Shown: positions 8,161 to 17,348 of the stretch, in pieces
Layout of the letters: each line of letters begins with the position of its first letter
Position numbering within the stretch: the stretch's first letter is position 1
From: a virus
Length of the DNA stretch: 58,323 bases
Strand: one strand, 5' to 3'
IMG/VR virus record: IMGVR_UViG_3300042301_004374
Coordinates: 1-58,323 of that record
Notes under the pieces: generated by a model
Database searches by the model: none
What the model was told of the DNA's origin: nothing
What the model saw: only the letters and a program-made list of their open reading frames with translations
Made by a program: the position numbers and the translations under genes

Positions 8161-8183
8161 TATTTATATAAAAGATATCAAAC
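8155..8183 (+). repeat. Perfect 9-bp hairpin enclosing the late-type element
   Basis: GTTTGATAT (8155-8163) pairs with ATATCAAAC (8175-8183) around an 11-base loop. It begins in the last codons of the nuclease fusion gene and ends four bases before the next ATG. There is no U-tract, so a regulatory or processing role is more likely than termination. Confidence 0.55.
8160..8167 (+). promoter_or_regulatory. ATATTTAT late-type element
   Basis: ATATTTATATAAAA, 19 bases before the ATG at 8187, inside the 9-bp hairpin. Confidence 0.45.
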
Positions 8184-8186
8184 GCA

Positions 8187-10907
8187 ATGAAACGCAAAGA
8201 AGCAATATATAAAGGTTTACAATTTACACAAGTTTATTTTGAAGATACTTCGTTGACTTCTCCGGATTATTTTCAAATAACGGAATTTCCAACTCGATTA
8301 ACTGCTGGTAAAAATTTATTTAAACTTCGTGGACATCCTACTAATTTAAAAGTAGGTGGAGTATTGAACGTTGAAGTATTAGATTACAACGACGATCCGA
8401 TATACACGGAAGTAGTCGATTATATTGATGAAGACAAATCTCGCGTAATTGCAATTTATATTTATTCGGAAACATCGCCTGGCGATTGCACTGTAACATT
8501 GGTTGCGGAAGCACAAACAATTCAAGGCGGTGTAGTGCCAACATCATGGCAAGGTCGTCCTAACATTAAATGGTCTCGTACAGTCCCGGTGAATCCGAAT
8601 GTATCAAATGTATCTGAAATAATATTTAGCAAAATACCACAAATAACAGTTTCTGAACAAGTAGGAGTTCAGTTAGATCGAATCTATTCCGGTAGCCAAC
8701 AATTTCCAACATACACTACAGGAGCAGTTCGTTTATTTTCATTGAATGGAACACCTGCTATTGAATTAACCGGCGGTAAATTTACCGGCGATATGAAAAC
8801 AGGAACCGTTACAATTACAACTCCACAAAATCCTACGCCTACGCCTAATTACGCAATCAGTACAACGCCTTACATCTCAACGATAAAAAAGATATTATCC
8901 GATACTACGGCATTGTTAGATGTGCCGTATACGGTGTATAGTAGCCAAAGTATTTTTCCACACGTTTATACGGAATTTGCAAATTCAACATTTTCATTAA
9001 CATATGAAGCAACTCCTACATATGTAGCTACACAAAATTCGCAATCATTTGCATTGATACAAGTTAATGGTTTAGAACCAGCAACTGGCGACGTATCTAG
9101 AATCAAAGTTTTTACTACGAATAAAGGTACGGTTGGCACATGGGAATTGGTTAATGATGTTGAATTAGAAGAAACTGAAATATTCATATCAAGTACTGCA
9201 TCTTTATTTCCAGATGTTAGCATTGGAATATTTACATCACAAAGCGTTATTGATACATATTGGGAAGGGTTTACATATGTTGGTAAAACAACCAGCACTG
9301 CTCCTACACTAACATGGGAAACTGCATCAATTAACAATGCAATGCAAATTGCAAACGCAACAAATATATCAGCACTTAATGCTGTAACAATTGTACAAAC
9401 GAAACCAGCATATTCTGGAATATTCATTGCAACATCATCATACAAAGTTACAATAGATGCATTAGGTACACGAGATAACACCGGAATTAATCCTAAATTA
9501 TCTGTATATGTATCTGGTAGTGCTGTTGCATATGATTCAACTGATTATTTCAATCAAGAATTACCAAAAATACTAGGCAAACGTATCGGACAAATTGAAA
9601 TATCATCTGACTCACAACGCATCGACGACATGGTATTTAATTTTGAAACTGATTACCAAGGCACTGCAACGTTGATATTTGTGATAGAATCGGGAACATG
9701 GCAAATTGCTGATGTACGAACTACAACAGATAATGATGCCGGATATTCGCCGAATTATACTAGAATACGTTCATTGATTAATACGCCACATAAAGCAAAC
9801 AATCAAATATCATTCAAAGTTGAATATTACAATGTAGACGGAGTTCGTAGCAAACAAGTTTCATATCTTTACGATAAATCATGGCAAGGTGGTAACCGTT
9901 ATATCGACGGCGATTATTCCATGTTAACTGGATCATTGTATGTAGCAGATTCATTGGAATCGGGAGTCGCAATTAGCGGATATAAAAATTCCGGATTTAT
10001 ACGATCTTTAGGATATGATGGATTTGATGCAGGCTTTCCAGGATTTTTATTGTGGTCCGGGTCTGCCTTAACTGGCTCGTTAACAAAATACGGTAATTTA
10101 TATTCAGGTGTAGGTTTAGAATTATATCTTAATACTTCTAGCTATTTTCGTTATTCAACTACAGATGATGAAATTTATGTTGCTACAAACAACTTCTTTT
10201 TTGGAAATCCAAATGGAACATTTATTAGTGGTAGCACCGGATTGCTTCAAATATCATCTAGTGGTTTTGTTCTTAATACTAATGGCACCGTAACTGCATC
10301 TGCATTTATTGCAGTTGACAATACCGGTAATGTATTGTTTGATTCCAACAATGAATTTGTTGATGGCTTAAACGTAGGCCGCGTAGTATATTTTGACCGC
10401 AATGAATTTACACATACTGGCGCCAATTTTGGTAGTGATGGAACACCGGTAACTGCATCTATATTTGAAACATTTATACTTCCAGGCGAAACTCGTTTAC
10501 AATATACATCGACTACTGAATTTTACAATGCGTCTGCTGGCTCCAGAACACTACGAGCTCGTTGGTATATACAATCTGCGAGTGTAATATCATCTAACAC
10601 AAGCGGAGTAAATGGATATGATACATGGAGTATACCCGAACCTTTAAATGCAGCACCTGGTATAAGTATATTGACTGCATTATCTGGTGCAACAACAGGC
10701 ACATCTCTAACTAGTAATGTAGCTGTAGGAACAACTGGACAAGATAATTTTGCAAACTGTCAAGGTAAATATGTTAGAATATATATGATGGTGGATCATG
10801 CCAGCCCAGGTAGTGCATTATCTGTATTTAAAATGAAACAATTTGTATATCGTACTAGTCGAGAAGTTGGTAGTAGCACAATCGCACCTACATTCCCTAT
10901 AAAATAA
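8187..10907 (+). CDS. Large tail/fibre-type structural protein
   Basis: 906 residues, almost cysteine-poor and rich in Thr, Ser, Gly and beta-prone segments. Residues 1-110 look like a compact Ig-like or attachment domain (LTAGKNLFKLRGHPTNLKVG). Residues about 690-740 (NPNGTFISGSTGLLQISSSG and TVTASAFIAVDNTGNVLFDS) are typical of tail-tip or fibre proteins that sit ahead of receptor-binding regions. The C-terminus resembles a carbohydrate-binding beta-sandwich. No enzymatic motif was seen. It stands alone, with its own upstream element, between replication and ligase genes. I infer a tail fibre or baseplate-attached protein; the exact homologue is not recognised. Confidence 0.55.
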   Translation: MKRKEAIYKGLQFTQVYFEDTSLTSPDYFQITEFPTRLTAGKNLFKLRGHPTNLKVGGVLNVEVLDYNDDPIYTEVVDYIDEDKSRVIAIYIYSETSPGDCTVTLVAEAQTIQGGVVPTSWQGRPNIKWSRTVPVNPNVSNVSEIIFSKIPQITVSEQVGVQLDRIYSGSQQFPTYTTGAVRLFSLNGTPAIELTGGKFTGDMKTGTVTITTPQNPTPTPNYAISTTPYISTIKKILSDTTALLDVPYTVYSSQSIFPHVYTEFANSTFSLTYEATPTYVATQNSQSFALIQVNGLEPATGDVSRIKVFTTNKGTVGTWELVNDVELEETEIFISSTASLFPDVSIGIFTSQSVIDTYWEGFTYVGKTTSTAPTLTWETASINNAMQIANATNISALNAVTIVQTKPAYSGIFIATSSYKVTIDALGTRDNTGINPKLSVYVSGSAVAYDSTDYFNQELPKILGKRIGQIEISSDSQRIDDMVFNFETDYQGTATLIFVIESGTWQIADVRTTTDNDAGYSPNYTRIRSLINTPHKANNQISFKVEYYNVDGVRSKQVSYLYDKSWQGGNRYIDGDYSMLTGSLYVADSLESGVAISGYKNSGFIRSLGYDGFDAGFPGFLLWSGSALTGSLTKYGNLYSGVGLELYLNTSSYFRYSTTDDEIYVATNNFFFGNPNGTFISGSTGLLQISSSGFVLNTNGTVTASAFIAVDNTGNVLFDSNNEFVDGLNVGRVVYFDRNEFTHTGANFGSDGTPVTASIFETFILPGETRLQYTSTTEFYNASAGSRTLRARWYIQSASVISSNTSGVNGYDTWSIPEPLNAAPGISILTALSGATTGTSLTSNVAVGTTGQDNFANCQGKYVRIYMMVDHASPGSALSVFKMKQFVYRTSREVGSSTIAPTFPIK

Positions 10908-10915
10908 CATATCAA

Positions 10916-10923
10916 ATATTTAT
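10916..10923 (+). promoter_or_regulatory. ATATTTAT late-type element
   Basis: ATATTTATATAAAA, 16 bases before the ATG at 10940, with a CGGAATC tract between. Confidence 0.45.
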
Positions 10924-10939
10924 ATAAAACGGAATCATA

Positions 10940-13435
10940 ATGAATAAAATAACAACGTTATTTCCTGGCGGGTTTAAACCGCTAACCGGAGCACATTTAG
11001 CATTAGCAGAACGATATGCCGAATCTCCAGAAACGGAACGCGTAATACTATTAATCGGACCTAAAGAACGTGATGGTATCACTCGAGAAAATACAATCAA
11101 AATATTCAATTTACTAAATCAAAATCCAAAAATTACAATTCAACCAACTGAATTTAATTCGCCTATCATGGCAGCATATGAATATCTATTTGCATTGCCA
11201 CCTGATGCAAAAGGTAGATTTGCAATGGCAGCATCAACTAAAGGAGATGACTACGTACGAGCAAAGGATTTTGTTCCTAATGTAGATAAATATAAAACAG
11301 TTGGAGATAAAAAAGGACGTACGATTCCTGCAGGAATTGATGCAACTGAATTAAACATTGATATCGATCCATTGTTATATGCAAACGGAGAACCAATATC
11401 AGCATCAACAATTCGTGCTGCATTAGCAAATGGCGATTATGAAACATTTCGTGCATCATATCCAAATCAAACTGATGATGTTGTAAAAAAAATATGGAGC
11501 ATGTTGCGAGGAGTAAGCGAATCTTTATTTTCAAAATCATGGTGGGTAACTGAATTACATCGCGATGTTGACGATATATTTGAAGCAATAATGAATCCAA
11601 AAGAAACAACAAGACATGGTTCAAAAATAAAACAATTACGGTCATTCCTAGAAAAAAATCGAGGCAAATCTTTTGTATATGATTTTGATAATTTTACAAA
11701 AACAGTTGCAGGTGCAAAATTAATAGAATCTATATTGACTGAAAATTATATAACACGTGACGAATTAGCATCAATCGAACAAGCAGTTGATGGGTTCTTT
11801 TCTGAGTATGGAATTGATGTAGATTTCCAAGGCAAGTTTACACATTTTATTGACCGACTAAATGATCCTAGAAATGAAGCTCCTATATACATGGATGAAC
11901 TTCGTGATTTCTTCGAAGATTTAGCAACAGAATACGGCGATAAAATTGCTAGGCAACTGCGATTAGAACGTCCTACCGGTGTTGGATCCGATTACCAATT
12001 CGATGTTCCAATTCATATGCCGTTCATGTTGCAATGGAATCCAAACAAAAAAATGATTGAATTAATTCCTAGAACAATTAAAAAACAGCGTCGTCCATGG
12101 CAAAAAAATAATCCGGATGATATTGTATATAAAATAGAATCAGCAATGGGTAAAGGTGAACTTATCACCGAAGGAGGAGCTGCAGGACATATGGCTCACC
12201 CATGGGATGATCACGGATTATCATTTAATGATATGAAAGAAATTGTATCTCGAGCATTAGCCGGGCGATTGGATATCGAAGCTGCTGTTACTGAAAAAAC
12301 AGATGGCCAAAATATTCAAGTAACATGGAAAAATGGTGAAATTGGTTTTGCTCGTAATAAAGGTACTGTAATTAATCCAATGACAACAAGTGAAATTATT
12401 GCAGACTTTGAAAGAAAATATCAAGAAAGTGTTGCTAAAAATGGAGCGGAAGCTGCGGAAGGTTATAAACAAGTTGTAGAAGCATATCGAGCATGTGCTG
12501 AAGATTTAACTGAATCGTTTAGAATGATACCAGCAGATAAATTAAACGCAATTTTTAAAAATGGACGAGTATTTGCTAACATGGAAATCATATATCCAGC
12601 TACAAAAAATGTAATTGCATATGATAAAGCACATTTACAATTTCACAATTTAGTTGAATATGATGAAAAAGGTGTTACGGTATTAACTGATTTAGCCGGC
12701 GGTGCATTAATGCAACAAATTATTCAAGATGCAAATGCCCATATGCAAAAAACATTTTCATTTATTCCGCCACAACGTATTAAATTAGGACGAGTATATA
12801 ATTTTGAAGACCAACAAGCGGCATTCTTCAATGAAATTAATCAATTGCAACAAAAATACAATTTAAAAGATACTGATTTGATTAGTGAATATCACAAAGC
12901 GTGGTGGCGTGATGTTATCAAAACAAAAGCACAACAATTAGGATATGAAATTTCAGACGAATTAGTTAATACATTAATGTATCGTTGGGCATTCGGCGAT
13001 AAATCATCAAACATATCTATACTTAAAAAACAAATTACGAATCCAGAATTTTTAGCTTGGGTTGATGCATTTGATAAAAAAGATTTCAAACAATACAAAA
13101 AACAAAACCTAGAGCCATTTGAAAATATATTTTTGAGATTAGGAGTAGTTGTATTACAGAATGCATCTAATTACTTAGCGGCAAATCCTAACAAAACAGT
13201 TCAAGATATTAAAACTGAACTAGCACAACTTATCAGAGAATTACAAACAAAAGGCGACCCTGCTACAATACAAAAATTAGAACAAGAACTTCGTCGTATA
13301 CAAAAACTAGGAGGGTTTGATACAATTGTACCTTCGGAAGGTGTTGTATTTGTATACGGAGGGCATACATATAAAATGACAGGGGCATTTGCTCCAGTTA
13401 ATCAGATACTAGGAGTATTGAAATACACTCGATGA
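10940..13435 (+). CDS. Nucleotidyltransferase - polynucleotide ligase fusion
   Basis: 831 residues with two enzyme modules. Residues 1-190 are a HIGH-superfamily nucleotidyltransferase (NMN/pantetheine-phosphate type): FPGGFKPLTGAH with T16-G-A-H19 replacing (H/T)xGH, and ISxSTxR as I153-S-A-S-T-I-R159. Residues about 400-831 are a covalent nucleotidyltransferase of the DNA/RNA ligase superfamily: motif I K453-T-D-G, followed by IGFARNKG (motif Ia), a motif-III-like FANMEIIYP, motif IV E800-G-V-V-F and motif V K812-M-T-G. K453 would carry the AMP. Residues 190-400 are unassigned. NAD-supply plus end-joining chemistry suggests RNA or DNA repair, as with phage RNA ligases; substrate is unknown. 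No capping Zn or OB motif was seen. Confidence 0.8.
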   Translation: MNKITTLFPGGFKPLTGAHLALAERYAESPETERVILLIGPKERDGITRENTIKIFNLLNQNPKITIQPTEFNSPIMAAYEYLFALPPDAKGRFAMAASTKGDDYVRAKDFVPNVDKYKTVGDKKGRTIPAGIDATELNIDIDPLLYANGEPISASTIRAALANGDYETFRASYPNQTDDVVKKIWSMLRGVSESLFSKSWWVTELHRDVDDIFEAIMNPKETTRHGSKIKQLRSFLEKNRGKSFVYDFDNFTKTVAGAKLIESILTENYITRDELASIEQAVDGFFSEYGIDVDFQGKFTHFIDRLNDPRNEAPIYMDELRDFFEDLATEYGDKIARQLRLERPTGVGSDYQFDVPIHMPFMLQWNPNKKMIELIPRTIKKQRRPWQKNNPDDIVYKIESAMGKGELITEGGAAGHMAHPWDDHGLSFNDMKEIVSRALAGRLDIEAAVTEKTDGQNIQVTWKNGEIGFARNKGTVINPMTTSEIIADFERKYQESVAKNGAEAAEGYKQVVEAYRACAEDLTESFRMIPADKLNAIFKNGRVFANMEIIYPATKNVIAYDKAHLQFHNLVEYDEKGVTVLTDLAGGALMQQIIQDANAHMQKTFSFIPPQRIKLGRVYNFEDQQAAFFNEINQLQQKYNLKDTDLISEYHKAWWRDVIKTKAQQLGYEISDELVNTLMYRWAFGDKSSNISILKKQITNPEFLAWVDAFDKKDFKQYKKQNLEPFENIFLRLGVVVLQNASNYLAANPNKTVQDIKTELAQLIRELQTKGDPATIQKLEQELRRIQKLGGFDTIVPSEGVVFVYGGHTYKMTGAFAPVNQILGVLKYTR

Positions 13436-13436
13436 T

Positions 13437-13444
13437 ATATTTAT
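13437..13444 (+). promoter_or_regulatory. ATATTTAT late-type element
   Basis: ATATTTATATAAAA, 21 bases before the ATG at 13466; a TAGGAAA purine tract lies between it and the start. Confidence 0.45.
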
Positions 13445-13465
13445 ATAAAATATAGGAAATATCCA

Positions 13466-14362
13466 ATGGCAGAAAAGCACAAAAGTAAATACAAAAAACC
13501 GGAAAACAAAAAACCAACTTATCGTAAAGATTTAAAAGATTATACACACGATGATAAAGATGGTAAATTGAATCCTAAAACAACTGGCGATAAACAACTT
13601 AACGTATTACGTAAAACAGATAAAGCTGTTCAAGATGACGGTAAAATGTTTCCAAAATATGATGCGGATGATCGTCTTTATAAAGATTTAGAAGCCGGTG
13701 AATATGATCCTAAAATTGCAGCAAAACGTTTAAAGAAACGCGAAGACGCTGAAACAAAAAAATCTAAAGATTCTATTAAAGATAAAGTTGAAAATCTTAC
13801 ATTAGAACAACGTACTCGTTTAATTAGAGAATATGTACGTCGTACTATTGTTAAACGTTTAATAGAACAAGAAGAACAAGAAGATCCAAATGCAGTAGAA
13901 GACCCAAATGCAGAACCGGCACCGGATGCTACTACACCAGATCCAGCAGCACCAGCTATGCCAACAGATCCAACGGCAGCGCCAGATATGACAGCACCGG
14001 CAACTCCACCGGTAGATACTGCTGCACCTGCAACGCCACCTACAGACGCAACTGCTCCAGCAACTGATACACCAACAGATGCTACTGTTACTGAACCAAG
14101 CGATGAAACAGATACAGCAACACCTGAAGATAAAGCAAAAGAAAAATTAGCAAAACAAAAAATTGCATTGAAATATTGGCAAGAAACATTGTCAGATCAA
14201 TCCGGACCTAACAGTTTAGTTGATACTGGATTCGAGCCATTAGCTAATGCATTAGGAAATTTAGATAGCAAAGATTTAAGAATTGCAAAAATTATGATTT
14301 TACGTCGTTTAAGCAAAATAAAATCAACTCAACCAAAAGAAACAGAATCAGAAACAGAATAA
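13466..14362 (+). CDS. Low-complexity charged / Pro-Ala-Thr-rich protein
   Basis: 298 residues, not recognised. Residues 1-115 are highly charged and Lys/Asp-rich. Residues 118-140 form a basic amphipathic helix (LEQRTRLIREYVRRTIVKRL). Residues about 145-215 are a disordered Pro/Ala/Thr/Asp linker with repeated PATPP and TDAT units. A folded C-terminal helix region (about 220-290) follows. The composition resembles disordered internal or scaffold-associated phage proteins. It lies just upstream of the terminase cluster, with a start three bases before the next gene. Function unknown. Confidence 0.6.
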   Translation: MAEKHKSKYKKPENKKPTYRKDLKDYTHDDKDGKLNPKTTGDKQLNVLRKTDKAVQDDGKMFPKYDADDRLYKDLEAGEYDPKIAAKRLKKREDAETKKSKDSIKDKVENLTLEQRTRLIREYVRRTIVKRLIEQEEQEDPNAVEDPNAEPAPDATTPDPAAPAMPTDPTAAPDMTAPATPPVDTAAPATPPTDATAPATDTPTDATVTEPSDETDTATPEDKAKEKLAKQKIALKYWQETLSDQSGPNSLVDTGFEPLANALGNLDSKDLRIAKIMILRRLSKIKSTQPKETESETE

Positions 14363-14365
14363 TAT

Positions 14366-15022
14366 ATGTCAAATTCTAACAAGTTACAAAACATAAAAGC
14401 CGTACAACAAATGATAGACGGCACTCACAAGTTTCAAACCAAAAAAACGATTGGATTCTCTGATACGGCTGATATGGCACGTAAATCAGAACGTCATGAA
14501 ATCGGAGACGTTTGGGAAGAAACTGATCCAAAAACGGGATTCGTTCACATTATTGAACAGCACGACGGTTTCCGTATCAAGAAAACAAAAAGTACCGACG
14601 TATTGCAATCAGTACGAGATGATCTAAGATCATTTCCCAATTGTCGCAAAGAAACATGTACATGTTCTGGCAAAAATCGTATAGACCAAAAAATGCAAAA
14701 GATTCATGGCATGTGCTTAGATTGCACTATTGAAATGGAACATGAACTAAAAAAATCCGGTGAATATGATTCATACGAAAAAAATAAAATTCGAGAAAAT
14801 GCATTAGCGTGGTTAGCAACTGCAGAACGCGATGTTGAAATGTTAAAAGAAGCATATACAACCGCAGCACAATTTGTTACTAATTCTGCAGGAGAAAAAG
14901 AAACATGGACTGCGAAAATGACTCCGGAAGAATTTGAAGAAACTGTACAGAAACAATTCGATATATTCAAAGAAAATTTTTTAAAACGATTAGAAGGAAA
15001 ACAAGATGAAGAAGTTTGTTAA
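14366..15022 (+). CDS. Cysteine-cluster (zinc-ribbon-like) protein near terminase
   Basis: 218 residues. A metal-binding-like cluster spans about residues 90-120: C-R-K-E-T-C-T-C ... C-L-D-C, five cysteines in two knuckles. The N-terminal third is polar (QTKKTIGFSDTADMARKSER) and the C-terminal half is helical, with a conserved-looking EEFEETVQKQFDIFKENFLKRL helix. It sits three genes before the large terminase, where a small-terminase or packaging accessory factor might lie, but no direct similarity to gp16 was recognised. Overlaps the following gene by 17 bases. Confidence 0.6.
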   Translation: MSNSNKLQNIKAVQQMIDGTHKFQTKKTIGFSDTADMARKSERHEIGDVWEETDPKTGFVHIIEQHDGFRIKKTKSTDVLQSVRDDLRSFPNCRKETCTCSGKNRIDQKMQKIHGMCLDCTIEMEHELKKSGEYDSYEKNKIRENALAWLATAERDVEMLKEAYTTAAQFVTNSAGEKETWTAKMTPEEFEETVQKQFDIFKENFLKRLEGKQDEEVC

Positions 15023-15341
15023 AAAATATTGGGCAATTATTGTCGGTGCAATTGTTGCGTTCGTTGGCATATTAATTGCTAGCAATAAAAAATCCAATGA
15101 AAAACAGCTTGACAATTTAGACAAACAAATTGATAATAACAAACAACAAGTTGATATCATAACAGGTAAAGTTGAAGCAATTGAAGAACAAAAACAAGAT
15201 ATTAAAACTGATATTAAACAATCAGAAAAAGAATTAGAAGTTTTAGAAACAGCAAAAGAAACAATTAAAACTGAAAAACCTAAAACGGCTAAACAAGCTA
15301 AACAAAACATACTAAGTAAAACAAACAAGAATAAAAAATAA
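15006..15341 (+). CDS. Membrane-anchored coiled-coil protein
   Basis: 111 residues. A basic N-terminus (MKKFVKK) is followed by one hydrophobic span (about 8-26, YWAIIVGAIVAFVGILIAS) and then a long polar coiled coil rich in Lys, Gln, Glu and Asp (about 30-95), with a basic tail. This is the shape of an inner-membrane spanin (Rz-like) with a periplasmic rod, although many phage membrane proteins share it. It overlaps the preceding gene by 17 bases and is followed at once by a second membrane/coiled-coil gene, which favours a paired function such as lysis. Confidence 0.6.
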   Translation: MKKFVKKYWAIIVGAIVAFVGILIASNKKSNEKQLDNLDKQIDNNKQQVDIITGKVEAIEEQKQDIKTDIKQSEKELEVLETAKETIKTEKPKTAKQAKQNILSKTNKNKK

Positions 15342-15342
15342 C

Positions 15343-15723
15343 ATGAAACATTTAATCGTAATATTGTTGTTTCCATTCTATAGTTTAACACAAACAATTC
15401 CAGATACATGTTTTACTACACAAGAATTATTTAGTATATCGACTACGCTTGATTCACTATGGGAACTTGATGCAATAAACAACAAAATAATTTCGCAACA
15501 AGAATCAATAATAAAAAAACAACGTAGTCTTATTTATTTAGATTCGATACAAATTGCATTGCAACAACAACAAGTTTTACTACTACAAAAAAATATTGAC
15601 ACTTATGTTGAACGAGAAAAACGATTACAGCCTAAGTGGTACGATAATAAAAATATTTGGTTTTTTTCCGGAATATTAACAACAATTGGATCTGGAATAT
15701 TAATCAATCAACTAACGAAATAA
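15343..15723 (+). CDS. Exported coiled-coil protein with C-terminal hydrophobic span
   Basis: 126 residues. The N-terminus is signal-peptide-like (MKHLIVILLFPFYSLTQT). A Gln/Ile-rich coiled coil covers about 35-95, and residues 105-122 (IWFFSGILTTIGSGILI) form a second hydrophobic span. Together with the membrane protein encoded one base upstream it could form a spanin-like or holin-associated lysis pair, but neither a lipobox nor endolysin neighbours were seen. An inert envelope-anchored protein is equally possible. The start lies immediately after the previous stop and the end abuts the terminase gene. Confidence 0.55.
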   Translation: MKHLIVILLFPFYSLTQTIPDTCFTTQELFSISTTLDSLWELDAINNKIISQQESIIKKQRSLIYLDSIQIALQQQQVLLLQKNIDTYVEREKRLQPKWYDNKNIWFFSGILTTIGSGILINQLTK

Positions 15724-15724
15724 T

Positions 15725-17302
15725 ATGTCTCAACCAACAATAAAACAAATAATACAGCAACAGTACATGATGTGTGCTAAAGATCCTGTATTTTTTATGC
15801 GAAATTATTGTTATATCCAACATCCTAAACGTGGAAAAATTAAGTTTAATTTGTTTCCATTCCAGGAAGATTCATTAACGGAATTACGTGATAATCGATA
15901 CAATGTTATATTGAAATCACGTCAGTTAGGTATATCAACATTAGCAGCTGGATTTGCATTATGGAGCATGTTATTCAATGAAGATTTCAACGTATTAGTT
16001 ATTGCTACAACACAAGAGGTAGCAAAAAACTTGGTAACAAAAGTTCGTGTAATGCACGATAACTTGCCAACTTGGCTGAAAGGTACGGTTGAAGCTGATA
16101 ATAAATTATCTTTAAAATTTAAAAACGGTTCGCAAATTAAAGCAGTTTCATCTGCTGGTACGGGAGCACGTTCAGAAGCATTGTCACTATTAATAGTTGA
16201 TGAGGCTGCATTTATTCGTAACATTGAAGAAATATGGATAGCATCGCAAGCAACATTATCTACGGGTGGGGGTGCAATTGTATTATCAACTCCAAACGGT
16301 GTTGGTAATTGGTTTCATCAAACATGGGCTGATGCTGAAGCTGACATAAACGGATTCCATACAATTAAATTGCATTGGACAGTTCATCCAGAACGCGATC
16401 AAGATTGGCGTGACGAACAAACACGTTTGCTTGGAGAACGTGGAGCAGCACAAGAATGTGATTGTGACTTTGTAAGTTCAGGACATACTGTTGTCGATGG
16501 TCCATTATTGCTAGAATATGAATCAAAATGCATCGATCCAATTGAAAGACGCGGCTTCGACGGAAATTATTGGGTATGGGAATATCCAGACTATTCACGC
16601 GATTATTTAGTAGTGGCTGACGTCGCACGCGGCGATGGTGGTGATTATTCTGCATTCCACGTATTCGATGTACAAGACGTAAAACAAGTTGCTGAGTACA
16701 AGGGAAAAATTCCGCCAAATGAATACGGTAACATGTTAGTTACAGTTGCAACGGAATGGAACAATGCATTACTAGCAATTGAAAATGCCAATATTGGTTG
16801 GGCCGCAATTCAACCAGCAATTGATCGAGGATATCAAAACCTACATTACACATACCGCGACGATGGATATACGGATGCAGATGTGCAATTGAAAAAAGGT
16901 TATGATATGAAAGATAAAACACAAATGGTTCCCGGTGTTACGACTTCAACACGTACTCGTCCATTAATGATATCAGCTTTAGAAATGTATATGCGAGAAA
17001 AAACTCCGGTGATTCGCAGTAAACGATTAATACAAGAATTGCTAGTATTTATTTGGCTTAATGGTAAAGCACAATCACAACAAGGATATAATGACGATTT
17101 AGTAATGTCATTTTGTATTGGATTATGGTTACGCGATTCTACATTAAAATTACGACAACAAGGAATTGAGTTGAATAAACGAGCAATCTCAAATTTTACG
17201 AAAACAGACCCAGTTATATACACAAACAACCAACGACGTCAAGATACGGGTTGGACTTGGAATAATGGTTCAACTGATGAAAGTTTAACTTGGTTGTTGT
17301 AA
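15725..17302 (+). CDS. Large terminase subunit (gp17-type)
   Basis: 525 residues. ATPase part: Walker-A-like KSRQLGIST at 64-72, Walker B LLIVD159E160AAF, and a coupling motif LSTPNGVGNWF near 188-198. Nuclease part: metal-binding D299 in VVADVARGDGGDYSAF, the acidic LAIENANIGW segment and a terminal GYNDDLVMSF aspartate pair, all typical of the gp17 RNase-H-like headful nuclease. It packages DNA into the prohead through the portal encoded next. The length is slightly below T4 gp17 (610), mostly from a short N-terminus. Start ATG directly follows the upstream stop. Confidence 0.96.
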   Translation: MSQPTIKQIIQQQYMMCAKDPVFFMRNYCYIQHPKRGKIKFNLFPFQEDSLTELRDNRYNVILKSRQLGISTLAAGFALWSMLFNEDFNVLVIATTQEVAKNLVTKVRVMHDNLPTWLKGTVEADNKLSLKFKNGSQIKAVSSAGTGARSEALSLLIVDEAAFIRNIEEIWIASQATLSTGGGAIVLSTPNGVGNWFHQTWADAEADINGFHTIKLHWTVHPERDQDWRDEQTRLLGERGAAQECDCDFVSSGHTVVDGPLLLEYESKCIDPIERRGFDGNYWVWEYPDYSRDYLVVADVARGDGGDYSAFHVFDVQDVKQVAEYKGKIPPNEYGNMLVTVATEWNNALLAIENANIGWAAIQPAIDRGYQNLHYTYRDDGYTDADVQLKKGYDMKDKTQMVPGVTTSTRTRPLMISALEMYMREKTPVIRSKRLIQELLVFIWLNGKAQSQQGYNDDLVMSFCIGLWLRDSTLKLRQQGIELNKRAISNFTKTDPVIYTNNQRRQDTGWTWNNGSTDESLTWLL

Positions 17303-17326
17303 ACCATGGTAGATCTGTATTTACCT

Positions 17327-17334
17327 ATATTTAT
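17327..17334 (+). promoter_or_regulatory. ATATTTAT late-type element
   Basis: TATATTTATATTAAA, 14 bases before the portal ATG at 17349. No purine Shine-Dalgarno tract, only an A-run. Confidence 0.4.
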
Positions 17335-17348
17335 ATTAAAAAAAATAT

